A DNA stretch of 64,000 nucleotides from Pampus argenteus (GCA_036937835.1 CM072877.1:19811001-19875000); one strand, 5' to 3'. Positions 1 through 11,755 are shown, counted from the first letter of the stretch. Translations and numbers: made by a program. Notes: generated by a model not told the origin, from the letters alone.

Positions 1-44
1 CACGTTTCCTCAATGAGCAGCATTTCTGACTCTTTCCTCACACA

Positions 45-95
45 CGACTTACTACTTTTACTATCAACACACACACACAAGTTACTTTTACTATC

Positions 96-165
<70 letters not shown>
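45..165. repeat. AC microsatellite with duplicated lead-in
   Basis: About 35 AC units at 96-165. A 20-odd-base lead-in (ACTTTTACTATCAACACAC) occurs twice, at about 53 and 84, so the tract has duplicated or slipped together with its flank. The peptide C-V-C-V runs read through it are not a gene. Confidence 0.9.
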
Positions 166-167
<2 letters not shown>

Positions 168-625
168 CTTTAAATAAAGCTGTGAAAACACGAAACTTAA
201 GATCAATTAAGTAAATATGAGGGCAGCAATCACTATTACAAGAGAAAACTGTTGGCAGATTACGCAACATGAAAGCGAGAGTAGATCGAGTCATTACTGT
301 CATCCTTATAATCAATACCAGGCGAGTTTTAACATCGACTTCACTTCTGAAGATATTTCCACAATCCTCAAAGACTCAGTTTGATGCATCTTTGAAATAT
401 TTTTTCACTCATTTTGCCTCTTTTTCCACAAACAGAGATTATTTATGTTGCTGATCAATTCATATATTATATTTGTCTTTATTGGTTATTGTTTTTTCCT
501 AATATTAAATTAGTTTCAAATACAGAAATATGTTTGTCTTGTGTTGTATAACTGAATTAGGACAAAATTACAACAATCTTACCATCTTTATTGCAGGTTT
601 TATTGTTTGCTGCTTTTTTTTTCAT

Positions 626-1090
626 TTCAGATGTCTATGAGTTGTTAACAGCTCCACCAAATAGTGATTTTTACCTCTAAACTTCTCACATGGTTTCATT
701 TCAATAAATGTTCAAATGATCCAATATTTCAGCAAAAAATCAAAGATTAGAGAAAAAGTCCAAAAGCTGAAAACAGATTTGTGTATCAGAACTTTGTTTC
801 TTCTTCTTTCCTCTCCCATTAATCATCTCACGACCCCTCAGATTTATCTGGTGACCCTTTGGAGGGCCCCGACCCCTAGGTTGGGAACCACTGGACTAAA
901 CTAGCTAACTGTATATAAAGTAGTTGAAACTAGCTCCACCTCCAGCAGCTACAACAGTAACATGCTGCTCTAACACTGATGCTTCAGTATTAATATATAA
1001 TAATATATCAGTCACTACTGATACTTTGCTGTAATGGTACTTTTACTGCAGTAAAACATGTGAATACTTCTACAGTACAGCTGGATATGA
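626..1090 (+). mobile_element. Composite hAT-type dispersed repeat, copy A
   Basis: Bases 630-875 recur inverted at about 48050-48283, and 774-990 recur at about 58634-58850. The part ending in TTGGGAACCACTG (near 880-893) has the look of a hAT terminus; the following part (AGCTCCACCTCCAGCAGC, then TACTTTTACTGCAGTAAAA) resembles the middle of a second common fish MITE also present at 4.1 kb. Copies A and C share the same junction between the two parts, so the composite spread as one unit. The family name is not assigned. Confidence 0.65.
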
Positions 1091-1199
1091 TCCAGTAGCA
1101 GTCAGTGATGCTGCTGCCTGTTTTTAGCATAACAGCTGCTCATGTTGACAACTGACAACAAAATAAATTCATTTAGCATCTACTCGGTTTGATCTGAGC

Positions 1200-2335
1200 T
1201 GTTATGGCGGTCAACACAAAGCTGTCGCTGCAACAATAACACGGAGTTAGCTCTGAAAGTCACACACATCTTCCCCAGGACATCATGCAGGACCAGCAGG
1301 CACAAATATAAGCCTGTTGGATTAATCTAGCAGTTTAACTTCATCCGTTAACCCCTGGTCTGGTTCGCCTTGCAGCTACATCTCCAGACATGTGTCCAGC
1401 AGCACGAAGCTAGCCAGCTAATCAGAGCACCACCGCTTGGTTACGCACATAAACAAACACGGGAGTAAAATCCTCCTGTGTGCCTTAATTTATCTGCTTT
1501 ATATGAACCCAACATGGTGATAACATCCACCGGGATGAAGCGTGTTTACCGGACAAACGGTTAAACAAACCGAACCGTGTTTTCAAACCGGGACTCGGGC
1601 GGGAGAAGTTGACGTCTTGGTGCTGAAGCTAACGCTAGTGTAGCATGCTAACAGAGAGTCGTGTCGCTTTAGCTTAAATATTTCAACCGTCTGGGAGAAA
1701 TAACGAAGAAAACAAACGTTTCAACACAATTCAATGTTCACATTATGAGTCTCACTGGCGCCAAACGGAGCAGCTCGTGTTAGCCTGACAGCCATTTGTC
1801 CGCCACCAGATCCGTTAGTATTTTATTGTTTACTTCAGTGAAATACCCCGAAAAACCCGCCAGTCACTCCGGTCATGAAGTGCTTCAATCGGTCACGGAC
1901 ACTGGTGGTTAGACGCCGTAAAACAAGGAGGTTCCGGAGCTTTTCTTTTCCTTTAAAGAGCCCGAAATCATCCTCACAGCTAACGCAGGCTAACCCTGCA
2001 ACAAGCCCAGCCTCAGCAATGACAGCAGGCCACAAGTCAACACAGGCAGGCGGACACATCCTTCTCTTTTACTGCCGGTAGCCGGAGCACCGCGGCCGTC
2101 TGCAGGCACCGGCCGCCCGCCGGCTCCGTGCCATGGACACAGCAGCCGGATCTAAGCTCCGACTCTTTACGGCACACGTGGATAAATTGTCGGTTACAAA
2201 AACATGAAACCTCTGCTTACCTGCACATGATCCGCCATTTTTCTCCATTTCATGCACCTCTCACTCCCCCGCTTATGGGTATGGACAGAGACAACAGCGC
2301 CCCTCCTGGCGGCGCCTCGATAATGTAGAAAACTA
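1200..2335 (-). promoter_or_regulatory. xpo7: CpG-rich xpo7 promoter / first-intron region
   Basis: CpG density rises sharply, highest at about 2060-2160 and 2290-2320, against an AT-rich background. At the start codon the minus strand reads AAAAATGGCGGATC, a YY1-like AAnATGGCGG element typical of TATA-less housekeeping promoters. Further into the intron, GGCGCCAAACGG at about 1758 is an E2F-like site on the minus strand. No TATA box is evident. Transcription should start a few tens of bases right of 2238. The region is inferred from composition and its position at the xpo7 start. Confidence 0.6.
2221..2238 (-). CDS. xpo7: Exportin-7, coding exon 1 (six codons)
   Basis: On the minus strand the sequence reads ATG GCG GAT CAT GTG CAG and is followed at once by GTAAGCAG, a perfect U12-independent donor. 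M-A-D-H-V-Q is the N terminus of exportin-7 (XPO7/RanBP16), a Ran-GTP-dependent importin-beta family receptor that shuttles proteins through the nuclear pore. The exon ends on a codon boundary (phase 0), so exon 2 should begin with S-L-A-Q-L. The start lies in a good context (A at -3, G at +4) inside a CpG-rich promoter. The neighbour gfra2 lies head-to-head some 38.7 kb away, as XPO7 and GFRA2 do in human, which strongly supports the call. Only 18 coding bases are visible, so the rest is inference from the family and synteny. Confidence 0.8.
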
Positions 2336-2365
2336 TCATTTCAGACTGCCATTAAACACATCACA

Positions 2366-2462
2366 CAGAAAACAGATGCCAGATCAATACTCAGAAAACA
2401 GATCAATACTCAGAAAACAGATAAATAATCAGAAAACAGATCAATAATCAAAAAACAGATAG
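2366..2462. repeat. Short tandem repeat, about 21-bp unit x4
   Basis: Units of the form CAGAAAACAGATCAATACT are repeated about four to five times with small changes, immediately outside the xpo7 promoter. Confidence 0.85.
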
Positions 2463-2466
2463 ACAT

Positions 2467-2592
2467 TAAAGGACCAGTTCACATGTTTCCAGCCAGGTGT
2501 CCATATGAACAGTGACTGTAATCATTGCTCCTGTTCATACTGGCTGTTCAAAGATCTGCTTCAAATGTGCTTTCAGTGTCAGTGATGGAGGT
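2467..2592. repeat. Dispersed repeat, copy 1 (pairs with 39.9 kb)
   Basis: The stretch AAAGGACCAGTTCACATG..CAGGTGTCCATATGAACAG..GACTGTAATCA at 2467-2537 recurs almost unchanged at 39904-39975 on the same strand. It is an interspersed element of unknown class. Confidence 0.7.
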
Positions 2593-3185
2593 TAAAATCA
2601 TTTAAAGTAGATGTGAAGCTTCATCAGTGTGAGTTAATATCATATCAAGTGAATATCTGACACGTGTCATTATGACATAAAAATAATATATTTACTCCTC
2701 CATAAATCCTAAAGAAAACACCTGATTATTCTATATTGATACTAAAACTGCAGACCATATATTATTATTTGCTGTAGTTCATCCATCTTTTATCAATCTC
2801 CTTTATCCCAAGATTATTGTAATAAGGTTTATAATAACAGGCTCTGTTATTTATTAAGGTTTTTTTTGTGTTCTACTTTCTATTCTTCAATGATATATAC
2901 ATTATATATACTGGATCCTGTTTTTTTAATATTGTAAGATTAATTAGATGTTTCATGTCACTTTTAAAATGAATTTTGAATATTTTAATTATTTTTTCTG
3001 ATTCATACCGTCTAGTGAAACATGTCTAAATGTTTTATCCAACCTACAGACCAACCACAAACATATTAAATTATAAAACTTGCATTCTAACTTTAATTTC
3101 CTGTGATTGACTCATTTTTTTCTGCACTAATGTCAACTTTAGATAAAGTTATGACAGCAATAGTCTTATATGTAATAGGTTTTGT

Positions 3186-3520
3186 ATCTCAGTGTCCCAC
3201 TTTTCGCCGCCAGGGGGCGATGTTTCACTTCTGCTGCAGAGAAAGTTTCTGTTTCCGGAAGAAAAGAAGAAGCTGAAGCGTTAAAGCAGGAAACCGCCGT
3301 TCAAACAGCGTCTTGAATGAAAACACAAAGCAAATGTTCACGTCGCCTCCAACACGTTCAACAGTCTGTTAAACGCTCAGAATAAACCAGCTGTCAGTGA
3401 AAATTATTATTATATTATTATATATGGATATATGTGATGTTTACGGGCGTCAGAAACGGCGGTTTGTAATGCTGGTGCGTTTCAGTGTTCACAGAAAAAC
3501 GGACACTGTCACATGTACAA
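3186..3520. promoter_or_regulatory. CpG-enriched block with CTCF-like and ETS sites
   Basis: CCGCCAGGGGGCGA at 3207-3220 fits the CTCF core very well. TTTCCGGAAG near 3252 is a palindromic ETS/GABPA-type site. CpGs are frequent to about 3520, in otherwise AT-rich DNA. It may be an insulator and a second, possibly bidirectional, promoter. No coding exon is visible next to it. Confidence 0.45.
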
Positions 3521-5290
3521 TAACAACACATCAAATACGTGACGAGGAATAATAATAATAACAATATAATAAATAATTATAATAATAAAAAACAGAAACA
3601 GACAAACAGTGTAACAATTTGAGACTTAATAAACACAAGAAATAAAAAAATAATGAAAATGTAATAAAATAAAATGGATTCTAACTTGGATTTAATAATA
3701 CATAAAATATAATGAAATAAAACCAGATCAGATATTACTAATAGATTAAAATAAACATTAAATAAAATAATTAAGGTGATTTCCTTTTATAATTGAACCC
3801 TGAGCTATTTTGTTTCATATATGTATATTTATTTTCTTGCATTGTGTTAATCTATTTTTTTTATTAATAATTTTGTATGTTTTTAAGGAAGAAACATTAA
3901 CATTAACAGGAGCTATTTGTTGCACAGTGTTAAACATCATGTTGTAGTTCTTGGCTGTGACTGCTGAGGGCAGCAAACTGTCAGGATTGTATATAAATAA
4001 ATCTATTTCCAGTCTATGATTCAATACAACTGTCAGCATCTACAAGAAAAATAATTCACATTTTTAATTAAGTAAAAGTCTTGACATAATGTTATTATCG
4101 GCTAAATTTACTAAAAGTGTCAAAAGTACTCATTTTGCAGAGTTACATTATTTAATATCAATTTTATTCATGTGTTCATTAATAAGCAGCATTTTAATGT
4201 TGTATCTGTTCAGCTGGAGATAATTTATTTTATTAATTGTCATATTTTACAAACTCATCAGATGTTTTCGTTGTTAAATCTTAATTCAATAAGTCATTAA
4301 ACTAAGAAATGTAATCGACTACAAGTAGAGAGCAGCAGACCGTTTAAACACTCAAATACCTCGATATTCAAGAGTCAAAAGTTTTATGTGTTTAATGCTG
4401 AAACCCGATGTGATGTCACCTGGCCAATCACAAACATGCAAGTGTACCTATCTGGTATATACTAAGTTTATGAACAGCACCATATTTTCACTGTTTATTT
4501 AGTGATTGTCCTAAAAAATTGCCCAAAAAATTGCCAAAGTGATGATTTTATCAACATTTGGATCATATTTCATAGCTTGCAACAGGCCCACATGCTATAT
4601 GTATCATGCTGCATCTAAAGCATCATGCTTGGCTGTGGATTTAGTCCCTCATCTGAATATCTTCAGTCAGTGCAGACAGGCCGAGACGTCAGTATCGTAT
4701 TAAGACACACTTGAAAAAACAAAGCTAGAAGTTGCTGATGGTCAGTGATCACAGCTTTGTGTCGAGACGCTCCAGTTGATCTCTGAGTGTCTGATCCGTC
4801 ACCGACTCAAAGCTGACCTTTTCTGACTGACGCCTTCCTGCTGGCTGTATTTCAGCGTCTCGTTGCTCAGCTGTGTTTAGCATTACATCATCTTCCTCAC
4901 TCAGTCAGTCAGTGTTTGAGTTAAAGCTGTATCAAACTAGATCTGGATTGATTCCTTCTTTAATACACAAACTTTTATTTTGTTGTATATTTTATCACAT
5001 TATAAAAGTTAAGTTGTGTTAATTACACTAATAAATCCTAATTATTTATCAATAACCTGCATGTTTTTACCTACAATAACTACATAATTATATCAGTGTT
5101 CTTTCATTATAAATCTGAAACAGTGAGACACCTGAACATGTAACGTCATGAACATATGATGTCTTGTTGCTATGACGACAGTTCCCAGCTCATGTCAAAT
5201 CATCAATCTGGATAACCTGGTTATCCAGATGAGAAGAACAGGGCCTCGCCGTCAATATGAGACCTGATGTCATAAGTGGTGACCAACGTT
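3521..5290. other. AT-rich intergenic DNA with one MITE fragment
   Basis: Mostly low-complexity AT-rich sequence (many ATAATA and AAAT runs at 3540-3800). Bases about 4050-4245 match the widespread teleost MITE that reads AAGTAAAAGT..AAAAGTACTCATT..GCAGCATTTTAATGTTG; other pieces of this family occur at about 31.86, 38.25, 58.59 and 62.78 kb. No gene is seen. Confidence 0.6.
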
Positions 5291-5292
5291 TT

Positions 5293-5311
5293 CCTCAAGG
5301 GGGCAGTAGAG
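5293..5311 (+). promoter_or_regulatory. CTCF-like motif
   Basis: CCTCAAGGGGGCAGTAGAG matches the CTCF core (CC-N-C-N-AGGGGGCAG). It is read in the same direction as the site at 3207. A sequence match only. Confidence 0.4.
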
Positions 5312-5323
5312 CACCAGGTACGC

Positions 5324-5325
<2 letters not shown>

Positions 5326-5371
<46 letters not shown>
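5326..5371. repeat. AC microsatellite
   Basis: About 23 AC units. The complementary GT tract at 5451-5483 lies 80 bases away, so the pair can form a hairpin. Confidence 0.95.
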
Positions 5372-5372
<1 letters not shown>

Positions 5373-5448
5373 CATCAAACACATGACAACCTGACACTAA
5401 TGTGTTTGTTTTTGTCACATTTTCCACATTTGTCAATCATGCCTGTCA

Positions 5449-5450
<2 letters not shown>

Positions 5451-5483
<33 letters not shown>
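5451..5483. repeat. GT microsatellite
   Basis: About 16 GT units, in inverted relation to the AC tract at 5326-5371. Confidence 0.95.
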
Positions 5484-5486
<3 letters not shown>

Positions 5487-7970
5487 GTATATGTTATCTG
5501 CTCACATTATTAATGCTAATTTACTTTTAAAAATTGAGGCTCTCTGCAGGACGCTGTTTGTGCCGGAGAGAGAGGACAGACATGCATGACGAGTTTAAGT
5601 CAGCTGACTTCTCCACGTGAATCAGACTCTGCTGCTTGTATGTAGTATGTGGTGTGATGATGCAGAGAAGAAGAAAGCAGCTCTGAAAATGAAAGGCTGA
5701 GTGCTGTGGATGAAAGAAGAGAGGAAACAAGCATTTAGAAGAGAGTCTGGAATAAGAAACGATGAAGGTTATTAAAACCAAATGGTTTGGGTGTCTGGGA
5801 GAAGATGGAAAGTAAACAGAAGAGGGAAATGGAAGAGAATGAGGTTAAGAAAAGAAGAGCGACATATGAGAAGAAATCATAATAGATGGAGAGCAAGGGG
5901 ACGGGGGATGAGGGACGGGGGGGAGGCCACAGGTGGCCACTCTGGACTCCATCAGACGGAGGAAGATTGTAGTCCACAGGGAGAAGAGGAGATATTGAGA
6001 CCAAGCAAACAAGAGGGAATTAGCTGCATGTCCTCCTCTGTCCTCTCCTCGTCCATCAGCTCCAACGTTTCCTCCTCCTTCGCCTCTCAGCTGCCACCAG
6101 CCCGTCTGTCCTTCACATCACATTCACGTCATGTGGAGTTTATGGTGGAGATGCAAAAGATTTCCATGTTGTTTTAAGTTTGATTGGAGAACTTTAGAGA
6201 GTTTCATGACTGAAATGAAGCTTCAAATCCAGCAGATATGTTTCAACGTTACAGTGTTTTTAGAGCCTCTTTTTGTTCCTATACTTCCACCACAGCTCAA
6301 CAGGGAAACACAAAGAGGGAATCTGTACCAATAACAACCAACCACATGGTTACATGTTAGTTACTGCTGGAAGATTTACCTGCAGGAGAGGACGTAACAT
6401 TCATGTGTTCATTCATTATTCTCTCTCAGGGGCTGGAGATGAGGAACATTATGAACATGTGTGTTATGTGTATGTTACATGTCTGAGTGTGGATGTAAAT
6501 CATCTGTATGTAGCTCAGCAGTGAATACATTTGTTAGTATTGCTTGTAGTTGGGCAGAGTGGACTCCACTGCTGAGAAACAACATGAGCTCCCCGAGGCT
6601 TCGATAATGTGTTTTCTAACCAACTGTGGGATGGCCGTATATATATATACACACACATATATACGTGAAGATAATATTTATAATGAATAACTTTTTGATG
6701 TTTTATAAAAATACGATTTAGACTATTTCAAATGTGAACAATGACATTTTAAACTTGTGTTGTGTCTTGTACCACATTATCTTTGATGATCAGTTGTAAT
6801 GTTTCTGTGCTATCTGACTGTCTGTGAGTGATGTGGTTTTCTGTAAGAAAGTTTAAGTTAAAGGAGTTCAAGGCTAACAGGTCTGACAGGGTGATAAATA
6901 ATTGTTATCAGTACCACATGTTTCTGTCGTCTTTATAAGAGATGAACCAGACTTTGTTGTGAGTCTTTCATATTGGCGGGAGCTCTCCAGGCGTCCAGCC
7001 TGTCTGATGCTGAACTTTGCTTTATACTTATCTGTGATAAACCTTTTAAAAGAGCAAGACATCACATCATTGTCATCTAACAACATTTTCCTCTCAGGCA
7101 TCCAACTAATTTTAGACAGGGCAGCGTGTATGTTGCCTGAAAGGAAAAAAGTCTTAAAGTTTAATAGGTGAGAGGCCACGTTAACAACTGATGACAACAG
7201 TCTGATCATCTGAGATATTCTTATATCTTGATTTATGACGGGACACAGTTTACAGAGACTTTAGTAACTGAACCAAACTAAAAACTGTAAAAGTGTTGAG
7301 GACACATCCCCAGTGGAAATGATATACTTGAATATAAAGCTTCATACATAGATCTTATATAAACGCAGGTTTGCTGCTGTGTGAGTCCATCATGAGCTGG
7401 AACACCATTCACCAAGATCCTTCATAAAATCCACATGGCGAGCACAGATGGATGCTCGTTGTCCAGTAGGTCCTTTAGGAATCACAGAGGCTTTTCTCCA
7501 ACACACACTTTGCATATTTGAATAATGCATACCTTTACTCCAGTACTCTAAATAATTTCCATTACCGACCAAGAGTTATGTTGTGTTTCCCTGTTGGCTG
7601 TGACAACAAGTTAGATGCTGGCATGATGTGCCTGGCCACAGCTGACCTTTATTATCTACCCTGGGACACACTAATGCAAGATTCACCCCTACGTGCAGGA
7701 TCCATGTGTAGCACAGTGTAAAGAGTTTATTTTAAACCAAGAAATTCTGGGTAATATTTAGAGGAATGAGGACTGTCCTGTGGAGACCAGGCAGGAACTG
7801 CAACAACTTGAGGTTGAAGCCTTAAAGCAGCTTAAAAATGCTCCAACTGGCTCCTATTCAAAAAGCTTCAGCTAGTCAATCATTTTCTTCATCGAGTCAT
7901 TATGGTCTTTATCTCTAAATTCAGGCTCTATAATAAGTATGCTGGTGGTCATTTTGAAAATTATTGCTCC
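5484..7970. other. Intergenic, no supportable gene
   Basis: Contains a purine-rich stretch (about 5700-5920) that leaves long frames open in both directions, an alternating TATATA/CACACA quasi-palindrome at about 6636-6667, and unique AT-rich DNA. The 131-residue frame at 5782-6177 is rich in R, K, E and S from the purine bias, with no recognisable domain, and is not called as a gene. Confidence 0.6.
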
Positions 7971-7979
7971 GTGAATAAG

Positions 7980-8780
7980 ATTTGAAGCTTTGAAGTCTGC
8001 TGTGTTGATTGACAGCCGTGATTGACAGCACACTCTGAGGTCCTGGGTGATGATGGTGCCCAGGAACCAATGTCCACCGGGGAATCATGCAGGGAGATGG
8101 AGGAGGGTGGATCTGGGTTCTTCCTGAAGTCCAGGGCATTGAGCACCAAGTTGTTCTGCACCAGAACATCAGATGATTAATCTCTAGTCTGTAGGCGGAC
8201 TCGTCCAATGAGGGTGGTGTTGTCCGGACGTTTGACGGACTGGTGTCTGGAGGTGCAGCAGTTTGTACAGAGAGAGAAGAGGAAGGAGGAAAGAACACAG
8301 CCTTGGGGATCCGGTGCTGATAGTTCTTGTGTTGGAGACATGCGCCCCTAGCCTCACATGATCCACCTGCAGGTGGAGTCAGGCACACCCAGCTGGGAGA
8401 GCTTGTCATGAAGAAGGGCCAGAATGATCCACATACAGGATCCTGGGATAGGTTCCTGGGGAGTCCAGGTGTTGGAGGATGAGGTGGAGGGCCAGGTTAA
8501 CCGAGTCTTCAACAGACCTGTTTGATCTGTAGGCGAACTGCAGGGGGTCCAGGTGTTGGGTGGTCCTGAGGTATGGCAGGACAAGGCGCTAAAAGGACTT
8601 CATGACCACAGAGGCGACGGGCCGGCAGTCATTGAGTCCTGTGATCTTTGTCTTTTTGGGGACCGGGATGATGGTGGAGGTTTTGAAACAGGCCACCAGT
8701 CACCCAGCCATTCTTCCTCATCATCGTTTACCTTCATCTTCTCCTCCACCAGCCCAGAAACATCTCTATTCAGTAAAACC
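7980..8780 (-). mobile_element. Decayed L2/Rex-type LINE, reverse-transcriptase fragment
   Basis: Read on the minus strand, the blocks appear in the family order: [17 protein letters not shown] then CRPVAS (about 8690-8610), then DPLQFAYRSNRSVED and LILQHLDSPGTYPRIL (about 8550-8420), then KLSQLGVP (about 8400), TRTISTGSP (about 8310), and DESAYRLEINHLMFWC (about 8205-8160). These are conserved parts of fish CR1/L2-group non-LTR retrotransposon reverse transcriptases. The frame changes several times and the YADD region is damaged, so it is a dead 5'- and 3'-truncated copy. The exact clade (Maui, Rex1) is not resolved. Confidence 0.85.
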
Positions 8781-9053
8781 TTTGTCCACCACTCATCTGT
8801 GTGTATTGAGGAATGAAAGAAAACGGGCAGGTAGCAGCTTGTCATTGTGGGAAATTCATTTGAAATCAATTCACTTTATTAACCACACGGCTAAGATGAA
8901 ATTGGTACATTTTTTAAAGGTTATCAGAAGGATTTGGATCCGATACTGGGATCAAATCTCTGCTCTGTTAGAGATTATACATTTCTATTCTATTAATTTG
9001 TTGTCCTTTTTCATAATTTAAGATGTGGATGCACCCTGTTGTTACCAACACCT
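8781..9053. other. Spacer between LINE and DIRS remnants
   Basis: Nothing recognisable; likely more decayed retroelement or unique DNA. Confidence 0.4.
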
Positions 9054-9311
9054 TCAGCATCTCCACAGAGGTCTCATACTGTACCAGGCTGCATGGTACC
9101 TTGTGAAGGGAGTGATGTGAGGTATTGTTGTGAAGCTGTCAGAACTTATCAAAATCTGACAGTGGTGGAGAAATGGCAGATAATGTTTCAGGGCTATGAA
9201 CACTGCCAGGAGCTCTAAGTAATTTGTTTTGGCAAAGCAGAGCCGTGATGGCCATTTGCCGTTCTCCACCACTCCCTTCACAGCCTCCAGCCCATCACAC
9301 TGTTGTGACAA
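9054..9311 (-). mobile_element. DIRS-like retrotransposon RNase H fragment
   Basis: The minus strand keeps an open 85-residue frame with NYLELLAVFIALKHYLPFL followed by ISSDSFTTI. This resembles the RNase H module of DIRS-type elements, which carry an E-L-L-A-V-x-x-A-L-K-x-F block followed by an S/T-D-N/S-T-T-x-x-x-Y-I segment. The usual Y-I-N-R-Q-G-G motif is altered to H-I-T-P-F-T-R, so it is not functional. No tyrosine recombinase or terminal repeats are seen nearby. Assignment to DIRS rather than a Ty3-like element is probable, not certain. Confidence 0.65.
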
Positions 9312-9457
9312 CTTTTCTCTGCGATGTTGCTTCCAGCACAGCGACCAGACTAAAAATGTTCAGATGTGTTCACTGGCTGAGTCTGGTGAGGCGGACTGTG
9401 GTCAGTGGAGACAGCAAAAACAATGTTCAAGGTTTGTATTCAGCAGACCACATGGAA

Positions 9458-9547
9458 CTATTATTATTATTATTAATATTATTATTGTTATGATGATGAT
9501 TATTATTGTTATGATGATGATTATTATTGTTATGATGATGATTATTG
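9458..9547. repeat. ATT/ATG tandem repeat, 21-bp higher-order unit x3
   Basis: ATT triplets pass into three copies of a 21-base unit (ATTATTATTGTTATGATGATG). Confidence 0.95.
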
Positions 9548-11755
9548 AGCCTGAAGGTGATCAGGTGGCTCCAGCAGGACAAAAAAGCCTGAATTCAACT
9601 AACTACTGACTGGTGGGTCACAGCTGTCCTGAAGTTACTCTCTAATTAAAACATTAGTGAAAACATTATTTTTATTCATTTATAACATACTAAAATAAGG
9701 CATCTAACCAACTATGTGTTTGACCGTGCTCCCCTGTTATTTGAGGCGGAGTTGGCTCTGGCTGCTGGCTGTGTCACAAACCTTTTACCTCCTTGTCATC
9801 TGAAATGAAACCTGAGCTCTTCAGGCATTGATCTTTTGGTCCTGGGTTTTTTTTTTTTTTTTTTTCTGGGACCCCAAAAAATGTTAAAACGTAAAACAAG
9901 AAACATATTTAAGTCCTTTGTGGCGAAAACATCAACACATTATTTTAAAATATATTTACATGTTTATACTTATTCTAAAACTCTGAGTTTTTTCTCTGAG
10001 GTTTATTTGTACAAGTTTTCCGAGTCAAATTCATCCTGATGAATGAAGTCTTTTTATTTTTATTTCACATCTCAGGGAATAAAACCGCTGCAGCACCGAG
10101 CAACAGCTGAGTCACTTCTAAGTCGTAGGTTACTTCTCCGTATTCAGCATCAGAATTAGGCTGATAGTTTTCACCACAAAGTTCATCACATCACCATTGA
10201 CACCACTGAGTGTCTTTTGGTGGATAACACAGTGCAGTTTAACAGCTGTCCTGAACCATAGAAGCCATTACTCCACACAGCTTGTCCAAGGGCAGTTTCA
10301 TGTCATTGATCGCAGCAGATGCAGCCTCAAACCTGCTAAAATCAAGTAGCTCCACAGTGATTCAAAGGTTATACTGGTTATTTAGGAGGTTCTGGCGGTT
10401 TGTATGGTAATCTATGAGGTTCTAGTTGCATTAAGGAGGTTCTCCAGATCATTTAGGCTGTTTTGGGGGTCACATGTGTCAGATCATTGTGTCACAGTGT
10501 GAGTTGAACTTTAACCTTTTTCTTCAGTCTTTCAAATGGACCAAGGGCCAAACAGATTGATAGATTTCACCTTTGACACTGAAATCCCTTCTAGTCAACG
10601 CAGTCTCTACTTATTTATAATTAGACTGTTGTATGAATCTGATAGCAGCCTTCAGCAACAGATCAATAATTTATCAGGAAAATATATCTGAAACAGGGCT
10701 TCTCGCTGCTCTCCGTCAGCGTATAAAAACGACCCGATGAATATCTTACAGTTTCTACCTTTTCACTGTACTTCATCAGGGTATGTGAGGCTGTTTCAGG
10801 TTTACTTTTAAACAGCCCATTGATCAGTCATGTGTACTCAGTTTGAACCCATGACAACGTCACCTTGTCCTTCATCTACTCTGCAACCTCTGGTCAACAG
10901 TCACGCATGTGCAGCTTTGATTACAGCAAAAAAACGCTCAATGCAAACCGTTAAATAATATGCATAATGTATAAATGGTAAATAATGGGGGATATTTGAG
11001 TAATTTACTATAAATCCACAGGTTTGTAGTGACCCTTAGTAGTACTACAGTGACACTGTGCAGGGTGGCGACCTGTTGCAGCAGCTTGATCTCACACTTT
11101 ATTTTCTTGTGTTTTCAAGCCTATTTAATTGAATTGTCTGAAGGCTGCTTCTTGTTGTGCAAGGTGGGAGCAGCCAGCATACAACCTGTAATATGTTGTT
11201 GTTATTATTGATTGCAAATCTGGACCCGACCAAGGACAAGATATGACACAAGAGTAACATACACAACCTATACACACAGCTGCTGTTTACAGCTTTTATA
11301 CACGTTGAAGTAGAGTAATTATATATATATATATGTATATGTGCAAGACTATCAGAGAGCATGAATGGAAGTAGGAAACACCTTCTCCAAGCCACAAAGG
11401 TTTATTAGTGATGTTGTGATCCTGCTTGGCTCTGTGTCAGCGTGATAAACACCTCCAAACAATTAACAGTTCAACAAGGTATAAATACAAACAAAGCTGC
11501 ATCACCTATGTTCAAATATATATTGTATTATGTCTAGTACCTTAACACCTTCCATAAAAAATACATTTAAATTTATCACTGTGTTCAGGGGGTCATAATC
11601 TAAAGTGTGTGTTGTTCCTTATGAGTCTTTGTATTGACCAGACTAATTGATGCAGATGCTTTCCCAGCATGCTCAGCGCAGTCAGATGGCGACAGATACA
11701 CAGAGAGGGTGATAAAGAGCTGCAGCAGCCCGATGAGGCCAACACAGACCACGAA

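Larger units (their letters stand above)
1..2220 (-). other. xpo7: xpo7 intron 1 (5' part, runs off the left edge)
   Basis: Follows the donor of xpo7 exon 1 in the minus direction. No sequence resembling xpo7 exon 2 (expected to continue S-L-A-Q-L-E) was found down to base 1, so the acceptor is outside the window. The intron contains a composite repeat (about 626-1090), an AC/GT microsatellite at its distal end and a CpG-rich half (about 1200-2100) next to the promoter. The intron boundary is seen; its extent is inferred. Confidence 0.7.

Noticed and set aside
5782..6177. 131-residue plus-strand frame, the longest ATG frame in its area
   Set aside because: Purine-rich DNA with biased R/K/E/S composition, no domain, no exon-like splice context, and an overlapping open frame on the other strand.
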